Position numbers and translations under genes: made by a program. A model generated the notes under the pieces. That model saw only the letters and a list, made by a program, of their open reading frames with translations, was not told where the DNA came from and searched no databases. Source: Cinclus cinclus (lineage: Eukaryota; Chordata; Aves; Passeriformes; Cinclidae). From it: DNA of 64,000 nt. Within the stretch, counting starts at the first letter, position 1, and every line of letters starts with the position of its first letter. Positions 1 to 12,400 of the stretch are shown here, in pieces. The stretch is taken from assembly GCF_963662255.1 (NCBI RefSeq), contig NC_085050.1:5740834-5804833 (forward strand), written 5' to 3'.

Positions 1-442
1 CTGAGATGGACCTTGCTCAACTTTTTCCTCCTCCCCGGAAGACTCCATTCAGTGAGCTATCAGTAAGTATAGATACACAACAGTAGATTCTGGGGTTATT
101 TAAACATATTTATTTATTAAAATAAGATTAAATATGTTGAATTATTCACTTTTAGTGCTGTTTAGTGTGTTCCTCCCTCAGATTGTTAGACAATCACAGG
201 AAACCACCTGACATCAGAATGTGCAGGCAACCAGCCTGACCTCTGCTAAGTAAAACACAAACTGCAGATGAAGATGATCTTGAGTATTCCTTTATTTTGG
301 GCATTGATTCCCATAATTCTGCTCAGATGATATTCACATGTTTATTTTTAAAAAGTACAGGCATTGCAGATTTATGTTCCAAAATTCAGACCGTGCCACA
401 CAACCACTCTCCCTTTTCTAGAGATGTGCAAACCCAAGATTT
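1..442. other. 3' flank of MRPL35; possible exon end at the window edge
   Basis: The MRPL35 3' UTR lies between its stop and about 290. Beyond it is AT-rich sequence with no gene. Bases 1-62 are open in two plus frames and end at a strong donor (CAG then TAAGTA at 60-68), so they may be the end of an exon of the neighbouring gene. In human the neighbour on this side is REEP1, transcribed toward MRPL35, but I do not recognise the peptide and cannot assign it. Confidence 0.3.
291..296 (-). terminator. Poly(A) signal for MRPL35
   Basis: AATAAA on the minus strand, about 150 nt after the MRPL35 stop codon. Other TTTATT words on the plus strand near 110 could also serve, so this is the most likely choice rather than a proven site. 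Confidence 0.6.
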
Positions 443-2219
443 CTACACACGAAGATTTGTGCGGTCGTGGTACTTCTGGTAGGGGTCATCAATGTACCAG
501 TTCCTCCTTTTCCAGAAGGAAGTGGTCATTTTATCCAGGAGTTTACACTGTGTCCTCGTGCACAACACAAACTCCCTCAAACGCTTCCTCCTGGCAGCTG
601 ACTTCTTCCACAGCTTCTTCTTATAACCAGACTGTCAGGAGAAAACACACACACAAAAACCCCACTTCTAGTAGATCACTGCAAATACACAAACAGAGGC
701 CCACTGCTCAGCAAACCTGGGTAAATCCCTCACTTTCAGGAAAACAGGAGTCTCTCTACAGAGCTTTTTTTAACTTCCACACCAGAGACTGCCTTCCAAG
801 GGAAGGAAAACAATAACACTTTACCCTGACTGTAAAGAACAGGCTCTCAATAACCAAAAAATCTCACCTTTCTCCTAACCCAGAGGCCATTGTGCAACCG
901 GAGGAACCTTTTGACCACAGATTTCACACTTTTCCTCTTTCCTTTCCGTAAGCTGCAATAGGTGAGGGTCCTTGCTGGCTGCTGGAGTAAACTTGGAAGT
1001 AGAGGTGTGACTCTAAAATAAAAAAACAGACCAACCCCAAAACAGGGAGGAAAACAGAATAGGAGTGAAATACCTCTTTCTAAAAGTAATCATTGCCTTT
1101 ATGACACAGAGAGATCAGAAGGGCTGTGGCTTGTTTGAAGGGTAACAAGGACTCCTCTAATACTACAGCACAGCATCTAATGCGTGTAGAATACCAATGG
1201 CAGGGCTGGACTTCTGTCAAAATTCAGCTCAAAGTTTTTCTACACAGAGCATCTTTTTTTTTTTAATCTACTAAAAGCAGTCAAACATTCAAAAGCAAAC
1301 ACAGAGCTGGTTTTTGGATTCAGAAATTACTTTTAGAATATTAATGACTGAAGTGGTAGGCTTGCAGTGGTGGTGTCACCATCCCTGGAGGGATGTAAAG
1401 TCTGTGCAGATGTGGCACCTGGGGACATGGTTTAGTGCTGGCCTTAGTTGTGCTGGGTTAAGGGCATCATATTAGAGGTCTTTTCCAACCTATGATTCTA
1501 TAATATTCATATATATATGGAGGAGTTTTGACATATATACTACACATATTTTATATATTATATAATACTATATATTATATTATTAAATATAATATAGTCT
1601 ATATCAACAATTTAATATTAATACACACGGCAATAAATTATATATGTTACAGGATATATAATAAATTCACTGTATATGATGTATCATGTAATACATATGT
1701 AGTGGAATAAAATATATGCTCCAAAATATATTTATGTATAAATATGTTTTAAAGTAATATAAATGTATTTCGAATTATTTATATGAAACAATGTAATACA
1801 TATAAAACATACAAGGTATACAAATGAAAAAATATATAAAGTAGATATATACAAGATATACAGAGAGAAACTCCTCCTGTATCTGAAACCCCTTTTAAGG
1901 GTTTTTTGCACGAGGGAGAAGCCGCGCAGCCGCACCTGCTGAGCACCGAGGGGGTCCGGTTCTCGCCGAGCAGCCGCGGGGTCCAGAGCAGGGCCGCGAC
2001 CGGGACCGGGACCGGGACCGGGGCCGGCCCGTGCCCGACGCACCGGGCGGAGGGGCCGCAGAGCGGGAGGGCGCGGGAGGCCCAGCGCCGCAGGATCGCT
2101 GCGGGGACACGGGAGAGCCTCAGCACAAACATCCCAGCCAGACACCCCCAGCCCCGACACCGACACCGACACCGCCCCGGTACCGACACCGCCCCGGTAC
2201 CCACCCGCCACGGCCCCGC

Positions 2220-2252
<33 letters not shown>

Positions 2253-2253
2253 T
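443..2253 (-). CDS. MRPL35: Mitochondrial ribosomal protein bL35m, complete, 4 coding exons, 181 aa
   Basis: Structural protein of the large subunit of the mitochondrial ribosome, in the matrix. Coding exons in gene order: 2253-2205, 2098-1936, 1012-868 and 631-443; all introns are GT-AG and the phases join without a break. The start is in good context (GCC before ATG, G after). The N-terminus is a mitochondrial targeting peptide beginning with Met and ten alanines. The conserved part starts near [12 protein letters not shown], continues with [13 protein letters not shown] at the end of exon 3, and ends in [19 protein letters not shown], which matches the vertebrate MRPL35 C-terminus almost residue for residue. 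Human is 188 aa, so length fits. Exon 2 encodes a Pro-Val repeat from a GGGACC-type repeat; the first two exons are very GC-rich and poorly conserved, so exon 2 limits rest on splice sites and phase. It faces IMMT head to head. Confidence 0.96.
1352..1500 (+). mobile_element. CR1 LINE 3'-end fragment in MRPL35 intron 2
   Basis: Typical CR1 tail wording: a 'ccatccctggagggat' block, 'gatgtggcac', 'ggacatggtttagtg', then 'gaggtcttttccaacc' and a terminal 'gattctat'. The element is truncated at its 5' end as most CR1 copies are. Confidence 0.85.
1499..1862. repeat. AT-rich low-complexity tract
   Basis: About 360 bp of nearly pure A/T with many TATA and ATAT words, starting directly at the CR1 3' terminus and ending just before the GC-rich MRPL35 exon 2. 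It probably grew from the CR1 3' microsatellite. Open frames across it are not coding. Confidence 0.85.
2155..2250. repeat. GC-rich short tandem repeats at MRPL35 exon 1/intron 1
   Basis: Two simple repeats lie side by side: copies of an accgac/accgccccggt unit at about 2155-2204 in intron 1, and ten GCC triplets at 2221-2250, which on the minus strand are the ten GCG alanine codons of the MRPL35 targeting peptide. Confidence 0.85.
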
Positions 2254-2313
2254 GGCCACGCTGCGCAGGGCGGGGCCGCGATGGGGCCCGCCCACGGGGA
2301 CTGCGGCTGCACC

Positions 2314-2385
2314 GGACCCGGCGTCCCACACGGACCCGGCGTCCCACACGGACCCGGGATCCCGCACGGCCCCGGGATCCCTCAT
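2314..2385. repeat. 18-bp minisatellite upstream of MRPL35
   Basis: Four tandem units of 18 bp starting GGACCC; the first two are identical (2314-2331, 2332-2349) and the next two diverge. They lie 60-130 bp upstream of the MRPL35 start codon, so probably in its 5' UTR or core promoter. Confidence 0.85.
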
Positions 2386-2741
2386 GGCCCCAGAACCCTG
2401 CTCGTCCGCCCAGTCCTCGGAACCGGCCCGGTCCCAGTCCCGTCCCGCTCCGGCCCCTGGCGCACCCGTCACCTTTAGTGAGCAGCACACACCGACACTC
2501 CGCCCCAGAGGCTGCAAAATTCTCATAAAAAACTCCTCGAGTGGATTTAACTCATTGTTTGTGGACACTACTGGTGTATTCTGATTTTTTTCCTCTTCAT
2601 AAGTCTGGCCGGACTGGTTGAAGGATGAGATAAAAATGGCTTCTGAGAGCTCTGAGCGAGAGGTTTATAAGCGAGCTGTGAAAGGTTGCACCTGTAGATT
2701 GTTGATAAAGCCTATAAAATGTACTGTGTTATATTTAGACT

Positions 2742-3155
2742 GGGGGACTGCAGCATCTCTCTCCTGAGGAAAGGCTGAGCGGAGCTGGGGCTGTTGAGCC
2801 TCGGGAAGAGACACCTGAGAGCGGACCTGCTCCATGTCCATCAGTGTCCGAATTTATTGCTGTATTGTCAGTGCTCGGAGCAGGGACCCGGCTCTGCTCG
2901 ACGGTGCCGGGCAATGGGATAAGAGGGAACGGGCAGAAGCTGATCGCAGGAAGTTTCCCCTGAACACGAGGAAGAACTTAACAGTGCAGTGACCGAGCAC
3001 GGGCGCAGACTGCCCAGCGAGGGTGCGGAGTCTCCTCACTGGAGATATTCCGGAGCTGTCTGGTTGCAATCCTGTGCCGTGCGCTCTGGGATGATCCTGC
3101 TTAAGCAGGGAAGTTGGACCAGACGATCAACAGCGCTCCCTTCCAACCGGATGCA
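2742..3155 (+). mobile_element. CR1 LINE fragment between MRPL35 and IMMT
   Basis: Recognisable CR1 3' region: 'tctcctgaggaaaggctga', 'gaacacgaggaagaactt', 'gagtctcctcactggagat', 'gatcctgcttaagcaggg', and a closing 'cttccaacc'. It occupies about a third of the space between the two start codons and stops just before the IMMT CpG-rich promoter, next to a poly(T) run at 3163-3190. Confidence 0.85.
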
Positions 3156-3199
3156 TCCTGTCTTTTTTTTTTTTTTTTTTATTTTTTTTCTACTCTATT

Positions 3200-3422
3200 C
3201 CGTCCCGACAACCCGCGAGCCCGGCTGCGCGCACGCGCCCCGGCACCGCCCCGCCCCGCCCTCCTATTGGCCACGCGAGACCCGTCACGCGCGGCCGCCC
3301 CCTGGCGGGGCGGGAGCGCCCGCGCAGGCGCAGTGCCCGCTGAAGGGGGGGGGCGGAGGCGGCGCCGGCAGGACCCGCGCAAGGCGCCTTCCCGCGGGCC
3401 GCGCCGGCTGCTGCTCCGAGCC
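3200..3422 (+). promoter_or_regulatory. IMMT CpG-island promoter with NRF1-like, GC and CCAAT elements
   Basis: Very GC- and CpG-rich stretch just upstream of the IMMT start. Visible elements are an NRF1-like word at 3321-3332 (CGCGCAGGCGCA), a second one at about 3228-3239 (CGCGCACGCGCC), GC boxes in 3248-3262, an inverted CCAAT at 3266-3270 and a run of G near 3344-3353. There is no TATA box at a sensible position. NRF1 control is usual for nuclear genes of mitochondrial proteins. The transcription start cannot be placed from sequence. Confidence 0.65.
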
Positions 3423-6400
3423 ATGCTGCGGGCTTGCCGCCGAGCGGGGCTCGCCGCGGCCAAGCAGGTGAGAGTTTCCCGGGGGGGCCCCGCGACTCAT
3501 CCCCGCTGCGACCAGCCGTGCGACCGGTGCGGCCGGGCCAGGCCTGCGGGGAGGGGGGAGTCCCTATGACCGCCACTCGGCGCGCGCTGAATGACTCCGC
3601 ACGCGCGGGCCGCGATTGGCTGCGCAGCCTTTGACGGGCGGCGGCGACCGCCAACGGAAGTAGGCGACGGGCGCTACTCTGTGGGATGTCCTACCAGTCC
3701 CAGCGTGCACCGCGGCAGGGCAGCGCGGGACGGAATGAGGCACTGCCGCAAGACACGCCGGGACTCGTAGTCCTTCTCGTTGTGGCGCTGAGCCGCGTTG
3801 ATTGCTGGGGGCTGTAGTCTCATCTTCCGTGGCCGCGCTGGGCCCACAGCTCAGCTCCGCCGCGCCTGGCCCAGACCCCCGGACAGGGCCGGGAGCCTCG
3901 GGCTCGGCCGGGGGGTCTGCGGGAGCTCGGTGCGGCCCCGCACGGCCCGCCGGGCCCGGGCGGATGGGTGGCAGGCGCGCTCCCCGGCGGGGAAGGACGT
4001 GACCTTGCCTTCCCCGGCGCGGCCTCCCGCGCAGCCCCTCCTGAGCCCGGTGGGTCCGGCTGCCCGAAGGTCGGGACCGGCGCGTCCCGGAGTGTAGCGC
4101 AGGGACACGAGCTATGTCAGCGCTCGTGTGTGAGGGGGATCCTTCTGTCCGCACAGTGGGACACGAAGAGGACGCAGCGCGCGGTGTCGAGGGCAGAAGT
4201 GCCCGTGGGACTCGTGCGGTGTGTCCTGGACCTTTACCTGTCCTTATCAGCAGAGATAAGGATGGCGATGTGCTGTGGAGCCTTTTTAAAGCAGTGGGCC
4301 AACTTTAGGAAGCCACAGGGATTTATGGGTGAGGGCCTTAACCAAGGCCCCAAATTATATTTCATCTGCCTGATTAAAAATCAGCCTGATTAGTTCACTT
4401 CTATATCCCGCATTCCATCCCAGTGTTCATTACCCTCTGTTCACACGGTTTAGCAAAGGAGAAGCTGTTCTTCCCTCTAAAGCTCCAGCCTTTCCCACTG
4501 CAGCAGCTGCATTTCCTGTGCTGCTCTATAGGGCTGGAGAGTCTTTGAGTCACCTGATGCCCCCTGAAAAAAGGCTCTGGCTTTGCCTGGCTGTGGAAAG
4601 TTTCATCTGGAAGTTGAGAAGACAGAAACCAGGCTTTGGAAGATATTTATCACTTCAGGCTATTTGCATGTGCTCAGTCTTTAGCAGAATGTGTCTGGAA
4701 TGACTGTACAGCTCCGGAACAGCCAGGGTGGTGCTTTGCAGCTGGAGGTTGGTCATCAGGCTGCAAATATTTGGTGGAAGAGTCACAGAGGTACTTGGAT
4801 TGGAAAGAACCTCAAGACTTTCTCTTGAAAACCCCCTGCTCTGGGCTGGGACACTTCCACTATCCCAGGTTGCTCCAAGCCCTGTCCAGCCTGGACTTGG
4901 ACATTTCCAGGGATGGGACTTTCACAGTTTCTGTGGGCAACCACCATACCACCCTCACAGGGGAGAATTTAGCCCTAAGAACTGTGCAAACACAGAGATG
5001 TTGCAGTATTCTCTGAAGTTTGTAATCTGTACCAGAGAGCTCATGGTGGAGACTGGGAAAACTTTATTCATTCTTTCCTGCTGTGAGTGAGGAGCATCAC
5101 TAAACCTGTAACAAGTAAATTGAAGTAGCTTTGAGAGAAGGGGGTCTTCATCGCTTCCAGAAATGTTTTTTGCTACATGTGCAGTGCTGCAGAGAGACTT
5201 TTCTCTTACTAGAAGTGTTTTTGAAGTTTTCTGTGAAAAGAAACCGGGCTTTTAGTAAAAGTGGGTGATATGTGGCAGAGGTCTTGAATAATGGGAAATC
5301 AGAGTTCTGTGGTCAGATGTCCTTGTTGTACCTGATCTCTGTCTTAACGAAGAAAAACTTCTCTGAAGTTTCTGGTTTGCTCTTTCTGTTTAAGTGCATG
5401 GATCCCTTGTTACAGAAATTTTGGATCAGGATGCTTGAGCCTGGTGCCTAGGGGAGGCTGAGCTGGAACTGAATGAGCAGAGGATGGTGTGTCCTGGCCA
5501 TGGTTATTTGAAATTACACATAAAGTATAAACCTGCAAGGCAAATTTAATTTGTTTAATGACGTTCTGCCATGTTGTTCTTGCCCTGAGCACTGTGCCAG
5601 GAAGAGCTCACATGGATATCCTTAAATGTCCTTAAATCACTGGGGCTCATAATATTAACCAGACTGAAGGTGTGATGTGCCCTGCAAATTGATTCTTGTG
5701 GTGATGAAACAGTAGATAACAAATGCAAAATAATAAGCATTTAAGAAGTTGAGTGAAACTAATATCATGTAAAACTGCTGAAGGAGGAGGAAGAAATAGA
5801 AACAGCTGCCCTGCAGTGCCCTTGCTGTGTCTGTGCTGCCTCATCCAAGAAATTTTCTGTCTTCTGCAGGACAGAAAGTGTTTTTTTTCTGCCTTTTGCA
5901 GGGCACGGCAAAGCATGTGTGATATATTTCTTCAAAATTATTTGAGGCGTTATTACAAATATATTACAGGGGTCTAAAAATTTACAAACTCCTGGAAATT
6001 ATGCAAAGGGGAGTTTAGAAACTACCTGCAAGTTTCTGAATTATGGTGGTACAGCAAATACAAGCAATATTATTGTGGTGGCCAAAAGAGAGTAATGCTT
6101 CTTTAAAAATTTATTTTTGAAAAATCAGTGATTTTTGGAAGTATTAGTATAGGTGGATGTGAGGGAAGAAAAATTAAACTTAGGCTTCTGTTCATAAAAC
6201 ACGGGGACCTACAGATTTTCATTTGCTATTCCACTGGCCAGCTGTAGAAATCTGCAGTGTCTTGAAAGGTGGAGTTGGTGAGGGTTTGTTTTAGGTTTAA
6301 TTACTTACTGCTCCCGTTGCTGCATGTGTGAGAGCCAGAGATGGAGGGCCTGGGTTTTCATTCATCTTGATGAAAAATAAATAGAAATGAGGATTTGGCT

Positions 6401-9400
6401 AATTCTAGAATAGTCCAGCTTGGAAGAGATCTCAAAAGATCATCTGGACTAAAATCAGTAATCCCTCCAAAAAACTCCTCCTGCTGTATAGAGTGTAAAT
6501 GCTGAGCTAAGAGAAGCAGGTGTTCTCTGCCTTGGTGGCTCCCTGAGCACAGCCTGCTCCCAAGGGCAGGAACTGATGTTTGCTGAAGGTGTAGAGCCAG
6601 ATGGGTCCAGTGATGTTTGGCATCACCAGGGCTGAGTAGGGGTTTTAGCCAAGAGGGACAGGGCTGAGCTGGCCCAGAGGGCAAGTCCAGCCGGAGCAAG
6701 GATGTGGGAGTGACAGTGGTGCAGGGTGGGATAACCTCCAGAAAGCCTGGCCAGGAGCTCAGAGGTGATGGCTTATTTCCAGGGGAGCACCAGGCAAAAT
6801 AGCATACTCACAAAATTTTGGAAGGGACTGGAAATCCACTCTGAACTGATGAACAGAAAATCAGAGTTTTTTCCTTTCTCATTTTATTGGATTGAGCTGT
6901 ATGCATAATGCTGGATAATTTTGCTGCTCCTGTGCTTCATGGTGTAACAAGGACATGCTGAGAGTCAGGAGCACCTTCAAAAGTTGATAACAAAATTATT
7001 TGCAAGCCTTTTATTAATGAAATTCCCCTTGAAAGGAGTGGTGAAGCCTCAGGAAGTGCTCCTGGGGTAGTCAAGTCAGAAAATCAAAAACATTACAGAA
7101 TATATTTATTATTTTTTTTGCCCTTTCTATCCATCACTGTCCAGAAAACCAACCACAGAGCACAGTGAGGGCTTCTGAATGTCTCAGCAGCAAGAAGAGT
7201 ATGCTTCCTCTTGCTGTACATGTGCTCCTGCTGCTAATTGAAAATGTTTTGGCTGCCTTTGTGGAAAGAATAAGAATGCAGTGTTCCTGCCTTTTCCTGT
7301 CTGTTCTGTTGGACAGGGATAGGACCTAAACCACAAGAGTTGTGCGTGGTACTGCCATGTGCAAAAGGAAATAGAGAAACTTGTCTTCTGGGGTTATGTT
7401 GTAGTGAAGAATCTCCTATTTTTTTTTCTTTTTTAAAGAGAAAATTTCCCTGTTGGGCAAAATACCTCAGCTGTGGGAAGAGTTCTTTTTGTGCCTTGTA
7501 CTTTGATTTGTACTCATGAGTCCTGTATTTCCCTGTTAGTAATTCCCATGTGGGGAAAAATCCTCTGAGACTAACAGTGTGTTTTCTTCTATAGGCTTAG
7601 AGTAGCTTAACCAGTCCTTCAGAGGAGATAAAAATCTTGGTGATGTGGATTTTGTTAAGTATAATATAATAAAATATCACTCTTCTTAGACTAATTTAAT
7701 TTATATTATAATCTGATGTCTGTCTGGAAAGTGTTCACGTTATTTATTCTTTTAAAGAAAAGGTCTTGGTTTGGAAGCTCAAGGAGAATTGCTTGTGTAT
7801 CTTAAGAATTAAAAATAGTTTTAAACATTTAAACAGCTGTTGTTGTGTTTTGCCCGGCTCACACTGAGCTGTTCTAGTGCATGAGATTGAAGTGCATCTG
7901 AAACTAACCCAGCGGTACTACCCAGCACATAAATTGGCAAAATAAATGCAGAAAGAAACTGGGGTAGGGGTTTGTTCCTTCTCACTTTCCAAATTCTCAA
8001 TTCATTTTTCAAAGAATTAAATGACTTAAAAAGCCCTTAACCTGGAAGCTGCACATGGGAAAGCTCTCCATGTGTTTACAGAGGAGTCCAACATCACTGT
8101 TCTAGCTCCGGTCCCAGCTTTCCTACAGACATACTGGGGCTGTGGCAATGGAGCAGATCAGCCCAGAACTGGTGTGGAGGGGGAAATCTTCACAGTGCTC
8201 CCTGCTGACCGTGCCTCTCCCCCACAGAACAGTCGGTGTGTGAGAGCCTCACTCCGTCCAGTGCGGCTGCACCGCGGATATGCCACTCACTCCGGAGATT
8301 CCGGGTACGTAGCGGGCTTCGGAGGGTGGACTGGTTCTGCTGGGGCATTGACCAAGAAGGACTCTGCTCCTTGCTTTCACGTGAGACCAGACTCCTGGCA
8401 GTGGGGTTTTTGTGTGGAGTAACTCCTGTTCTCATGGGGTGTGTTTCTGGCTTGGTTCAGTCATATTTAGATGAAGTAAATGAAGATGATCATCAATATT
8501 TATCGTGGAAGTTGTGGGCTGCCATCTTACCTTCGGGTTAGTCACTAACCAGTATTGTACCGAGGTGAAGGTGATTTAAAGCTGGTTCTGGGTCTGTTGG
8601 CAGATCCTGGAACAGAGTGGTGGTCCCCAGCACTATTTGATGTTTGCATTATATTAAATTAATTTAATGTAATACATATAATGTAATTTACATCCCTTTC
8701 ACTCTTCTTTCCTCCTCAGCGTTTCTGTGGGCAAAGTCATTGGTGCAGGTCTGTTGTTCGTGGGTGGAGGGATAGGTGGAACCGTCCTGTATGCCAGCTA
8801 TGACAGACAATTCCGGGAGAGCGTGGAGAAGGCCATTCCCTACTCTGACAAACTCTTTGAGATGGCACTTGGCCCTGCACCTTCTAGCACACCAATGCCA
8901 AAGAAACCGGTAAGTGTTTCCCATCCACCCCCACACATTCACTTCTCTGGTTTTTAAAGAGTGTCTGTGCTTAGGTTTCAAATTGTGATTAATTTTGCTT
9001 TGTGCTAAGAATTAAAAAAGTTTAAGAATAAAGTTTCCTTAGATTAAAGTTTAAGATTTACAAACTCAGTTCCTACTTGGTGATGCTTGTATGTTTCCCA
9101 TTACTGTCTCATGACTGTGGTGTGTGGGTTGTAAAACTTATTTTTATTTACAGTAAAATAATCTTAATAGAATCCCAACTGAATAGCTGTTCTGCTTATA
9201 CTCAGAAATAAAATGGGGACAGAAAGAGGCAGGTGACAGGCTGGAATTTAACTGCTTTACTAGGGGCTTAGTGTAGTTAGTGGTGTAGCAGAATTACAAA
9301 ACTTACTCTAAATGAATTTCTTTTAAAGAGGACTGAGAGTATTCTTGAGTGAGTAAAGATTGGAATGGTTCAGAGCCAGGCATAAGCATCATACTTCAAA

Positions 9401-12400
9401 ATCTTGGTGGCACTACCCTGGAGAAAGGAAAATCTGATACTGCCTTTGGCACAACTGTGGAAATTGAAACCTGAAAGTTTCTCTGCTCCTGCATGTGAAA
9501 AGAAACAGTTCCCAGTAATCAAGAATACTGAAAATCTGCTCTGGCCATGGTTTTTTTGAGCTTTCAGAAGCCATTTGGCCTTCAGGAAACTCAAAATATT
9601 TTCTCTTTTCTCATTTTAGCTACATTTTGTGTGGTCATGCAGGGTCTTGGTGCCTCCCAGGCACTGTGGAATTTTGCAAACCAGATTGACCAGCAGAGTT
9701 ATCACCTCCCCAGTCATGGCTCTAACTCACATGGTTTTATTTTTACCTTGTGGTTTTCCACAATGGATATTAAAGGATTAATGTCATAAAATGTCACAAT
9801 ACTCGGTGTTTGAGTGTTTATCTACCCCAACCACCAGCATCTGAAGCCTTTCGAAAGGAAATAAATGGAGCCAAACTTAGGGTTTCTGCATTCAACACAC
9901 TCAGAAGTGTTCGGAATATTTGGGGTATGAAACTGTTTTTATGCATAAGTTAATAAATATTTCTTTATAGTGAAAACCACCACAATTCAACCTGCATTTT
10001 TGGAGAGGTGAAAATTATAAAAATTCCTTTTGAATTAAAAATCAAATTAGGACATTAGATGTCTGTTTTCATTTGCATTTTGAAGCTCAGATTTGTGGTA
10101 CGGACACCTGGATGTGGAAAAGTTCTTTTCCATTAAACTGGAATCGGTGAAATCCAAGGTGTTCAAAAAACTGATGATACTTCTTATTTTTGACTTTTCA
10201 AGGTACATCAAGGTCCACTGAAGATCTCATCTGTAGCAGAAGTAATGAAAGAGTCTAAACAGCCTGCTCCCAAATCCCAGATAGGCAAACCAGAAGCTGC
10301 TGCTCCTACAGAGGAAAAAGGAGGTAAATTTATAGAATGTCAGGTATAAAGAAGCAAATCACCTGATGATCTCCTCTGTCATGTATGCTAGAGTAGCTTA
10401 AAACTGTCCTTTGAATGGTTGAAGGTAAATGATGTAATTTCTTAGAATTAATGTTTTTTTCTTTCCAAGTCATAATATTTGTCTAAAATGGATTTAGCTT
10501 TTTTTTTCCATATTTTTTAAAGAAATGTATTTAATTTAGAGGATATTTGGAATCTAAGATAAATACTAACCTGTATGGTTTAGATGTGAGACTCAGCAGG
10601 AAGAGAACTTCAGGTGCTGGACTCTGAGGCTCTTGTTTGCACAAGACACTTAATTTTGGGTAGTTACTGGGCTACTGGAAAGCCATATCAAATGGAACTC
10701 ATTTAGAGAGGAACACTTGTGATGTCTTTTTACATTTATCACTAATGTCTCTGTGTATGTGTAACTAATATCTTGTTACTGTTTATCCAGGAAATCATCT
10801 TCTGGAAACAGTAACATCCATATCCAATTAACATCTTTCTACACAGGAAAAAATTGTCTTACATCCCTGTTATTACATTATAGCACTTAGCATGGAATGG
10901 TTAGGAAGGGATCTTAAAAATCATCTCATTTCAACCCCCTGCCAAGGGCAAGGACCTAGACCCAAAAGGCCCATCCAACCCAGCCATGAGCACTTCCAGG
11001 GATGGGGCAGCCACAACTTCTGTAGGCAACCTGGTCCAGGGCCTCACCACCTTCACAATAAAGAACTTCTTTTTAACATCTAACCCTGCCCTCTGTCAGT
11101 GTGAAGCCCTTCTCCCTTGTCCTGTCACTCCATGCCCTTGCCAGAAGACCATCTCCAGCTCTCATGTAACCCTTTGTTGGTAGTGGAACATATTAGAAGG
11201 TTTCCCTGGAGTCTTCTCTCCAGGTTGAACATGCCCAATTCTCCCAGCCTATCTCCACAGCAGAGATGCTTCAGCCCTCTGAGCATATTTGTAGCCTCCT
11301 CAGGACATGCTGCAGCAGGCCCTTGTCCTCCTTATGCTGTGGACCCAGAGGTGGATGCAGCACTGCAGGTGGGGTCTCACTAGAGCAGAGCAGAGGGGCA
11401 GAATCACCTGCCTTGACTTGCTGCCCTCACTACTGGGGATCCAGCCCAGACAGAAGTGGTTTCTGGACTACCTGTGCACATGACAAGGTCATGTTGAGCC
11501 TCTCATCCACCAGTACCCCAAAGTTCTTCTGGGGGCTGTTCTTGATCCATTCTCCCCCCAGCCTGTGTTTGTGCTTGGGCTTGCCCTGACCCAGGTGCAG
11601 GATGTTGCACTTGGTCTTGTTCAACTTAATGAGGCTTATACAGTCCCACCTCTTGAGCCTGTCCAGGTCCCTGTGGATGAACATCCCTTCCCTCCAGCAT
11701 GTGACTGCACAGCTCAGCTGGAAGTCATCAGCAAACCTGTTGAGAGTGCATCAGTCCCACTGCCCAAGTCACTTACAAAGATGTTAAACAGTCCTGGTCC
11801 CAGCAGTGACCTTGAGGAACACACTTGTCACTGGTGTTTACTTGGACATTGAGCCATTGTCCACAACTCTTTGAGTGCAACCATCCAGCCAATGCCTTAT
11901 CTACAAAGTAGTTCATCCATCAGTTCCATTTCTCTCCAGTTTAGAGATAAGGATGTCATGCAGGACAGTGGCAAATGCTTTCAGAAATCCAGGGAGATCA
12001 TGTCACTTGGTCTTCCCATATTCAGCAGTGCTGCTCCCTCAGTGGACGGTCTCATCTATTCTGTCATGCTGCTCAGGCAGCCTGTAGCAGACCCCTGATG
12101 TAATGTCATCTGTGTCTGCCCTCCCTTTAATCCTGACCCATAAACTCTTGCTTGGCTTCTCATGCATCCCCAGGCAGAGCTCCATGCACTCCAGCTGGCC
12201 ATTGACAAAGGAGGTGATTGCACTCTTTGTCTCCCCTGCTGGGCCTTCCTAAAGAGCCTTCATCCTTCCATCCCACCATGTCTCCATGAAGTGAGATTCC
12301 TTTTCCTGGGTCCCCTCTCCCAGCAGCTTTGGTTCAAGCCCCTCCTCACCAGTTCAGCAGGCCCCTGGCTGAAGATGGCAGATCCTTCTCCGGCAGATGG

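Larger units (their letters stand above)
3468..8227 (+). other. IMMT intron 1
   Basis: A 4.8-kb intron. Its first 600 bp continue the CpG island and hold a ZNF143-like cluster (listed separately). The rest is A/T-rich unique sequence with two short CR1 pieces. I see no other gene, snoRNA or tRNA in it. Confidence 0.8.

Noticed and set aside
1732..2584. Several long overlapping open frames on both strands (up to 278 codons)
   Set aside because: GC-rich low-complexity DNA lacks stop codons by chance. Only the short segments that splice into MRPL35 (exons 1 and 2) make conserved protein.
3163..3190. Poly(T) run before the IMMT promoter
   Set aside because: Simple repeat; not a terminator or a gene feature that can be supported.
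3179..4400. Long open frames around the IMMT CpG island on both strands
   Set aside because: Composition artefact of the CpG island; peptides are Arg/Ala/Pro-rich and out of frame with [15 protein letters not shown].
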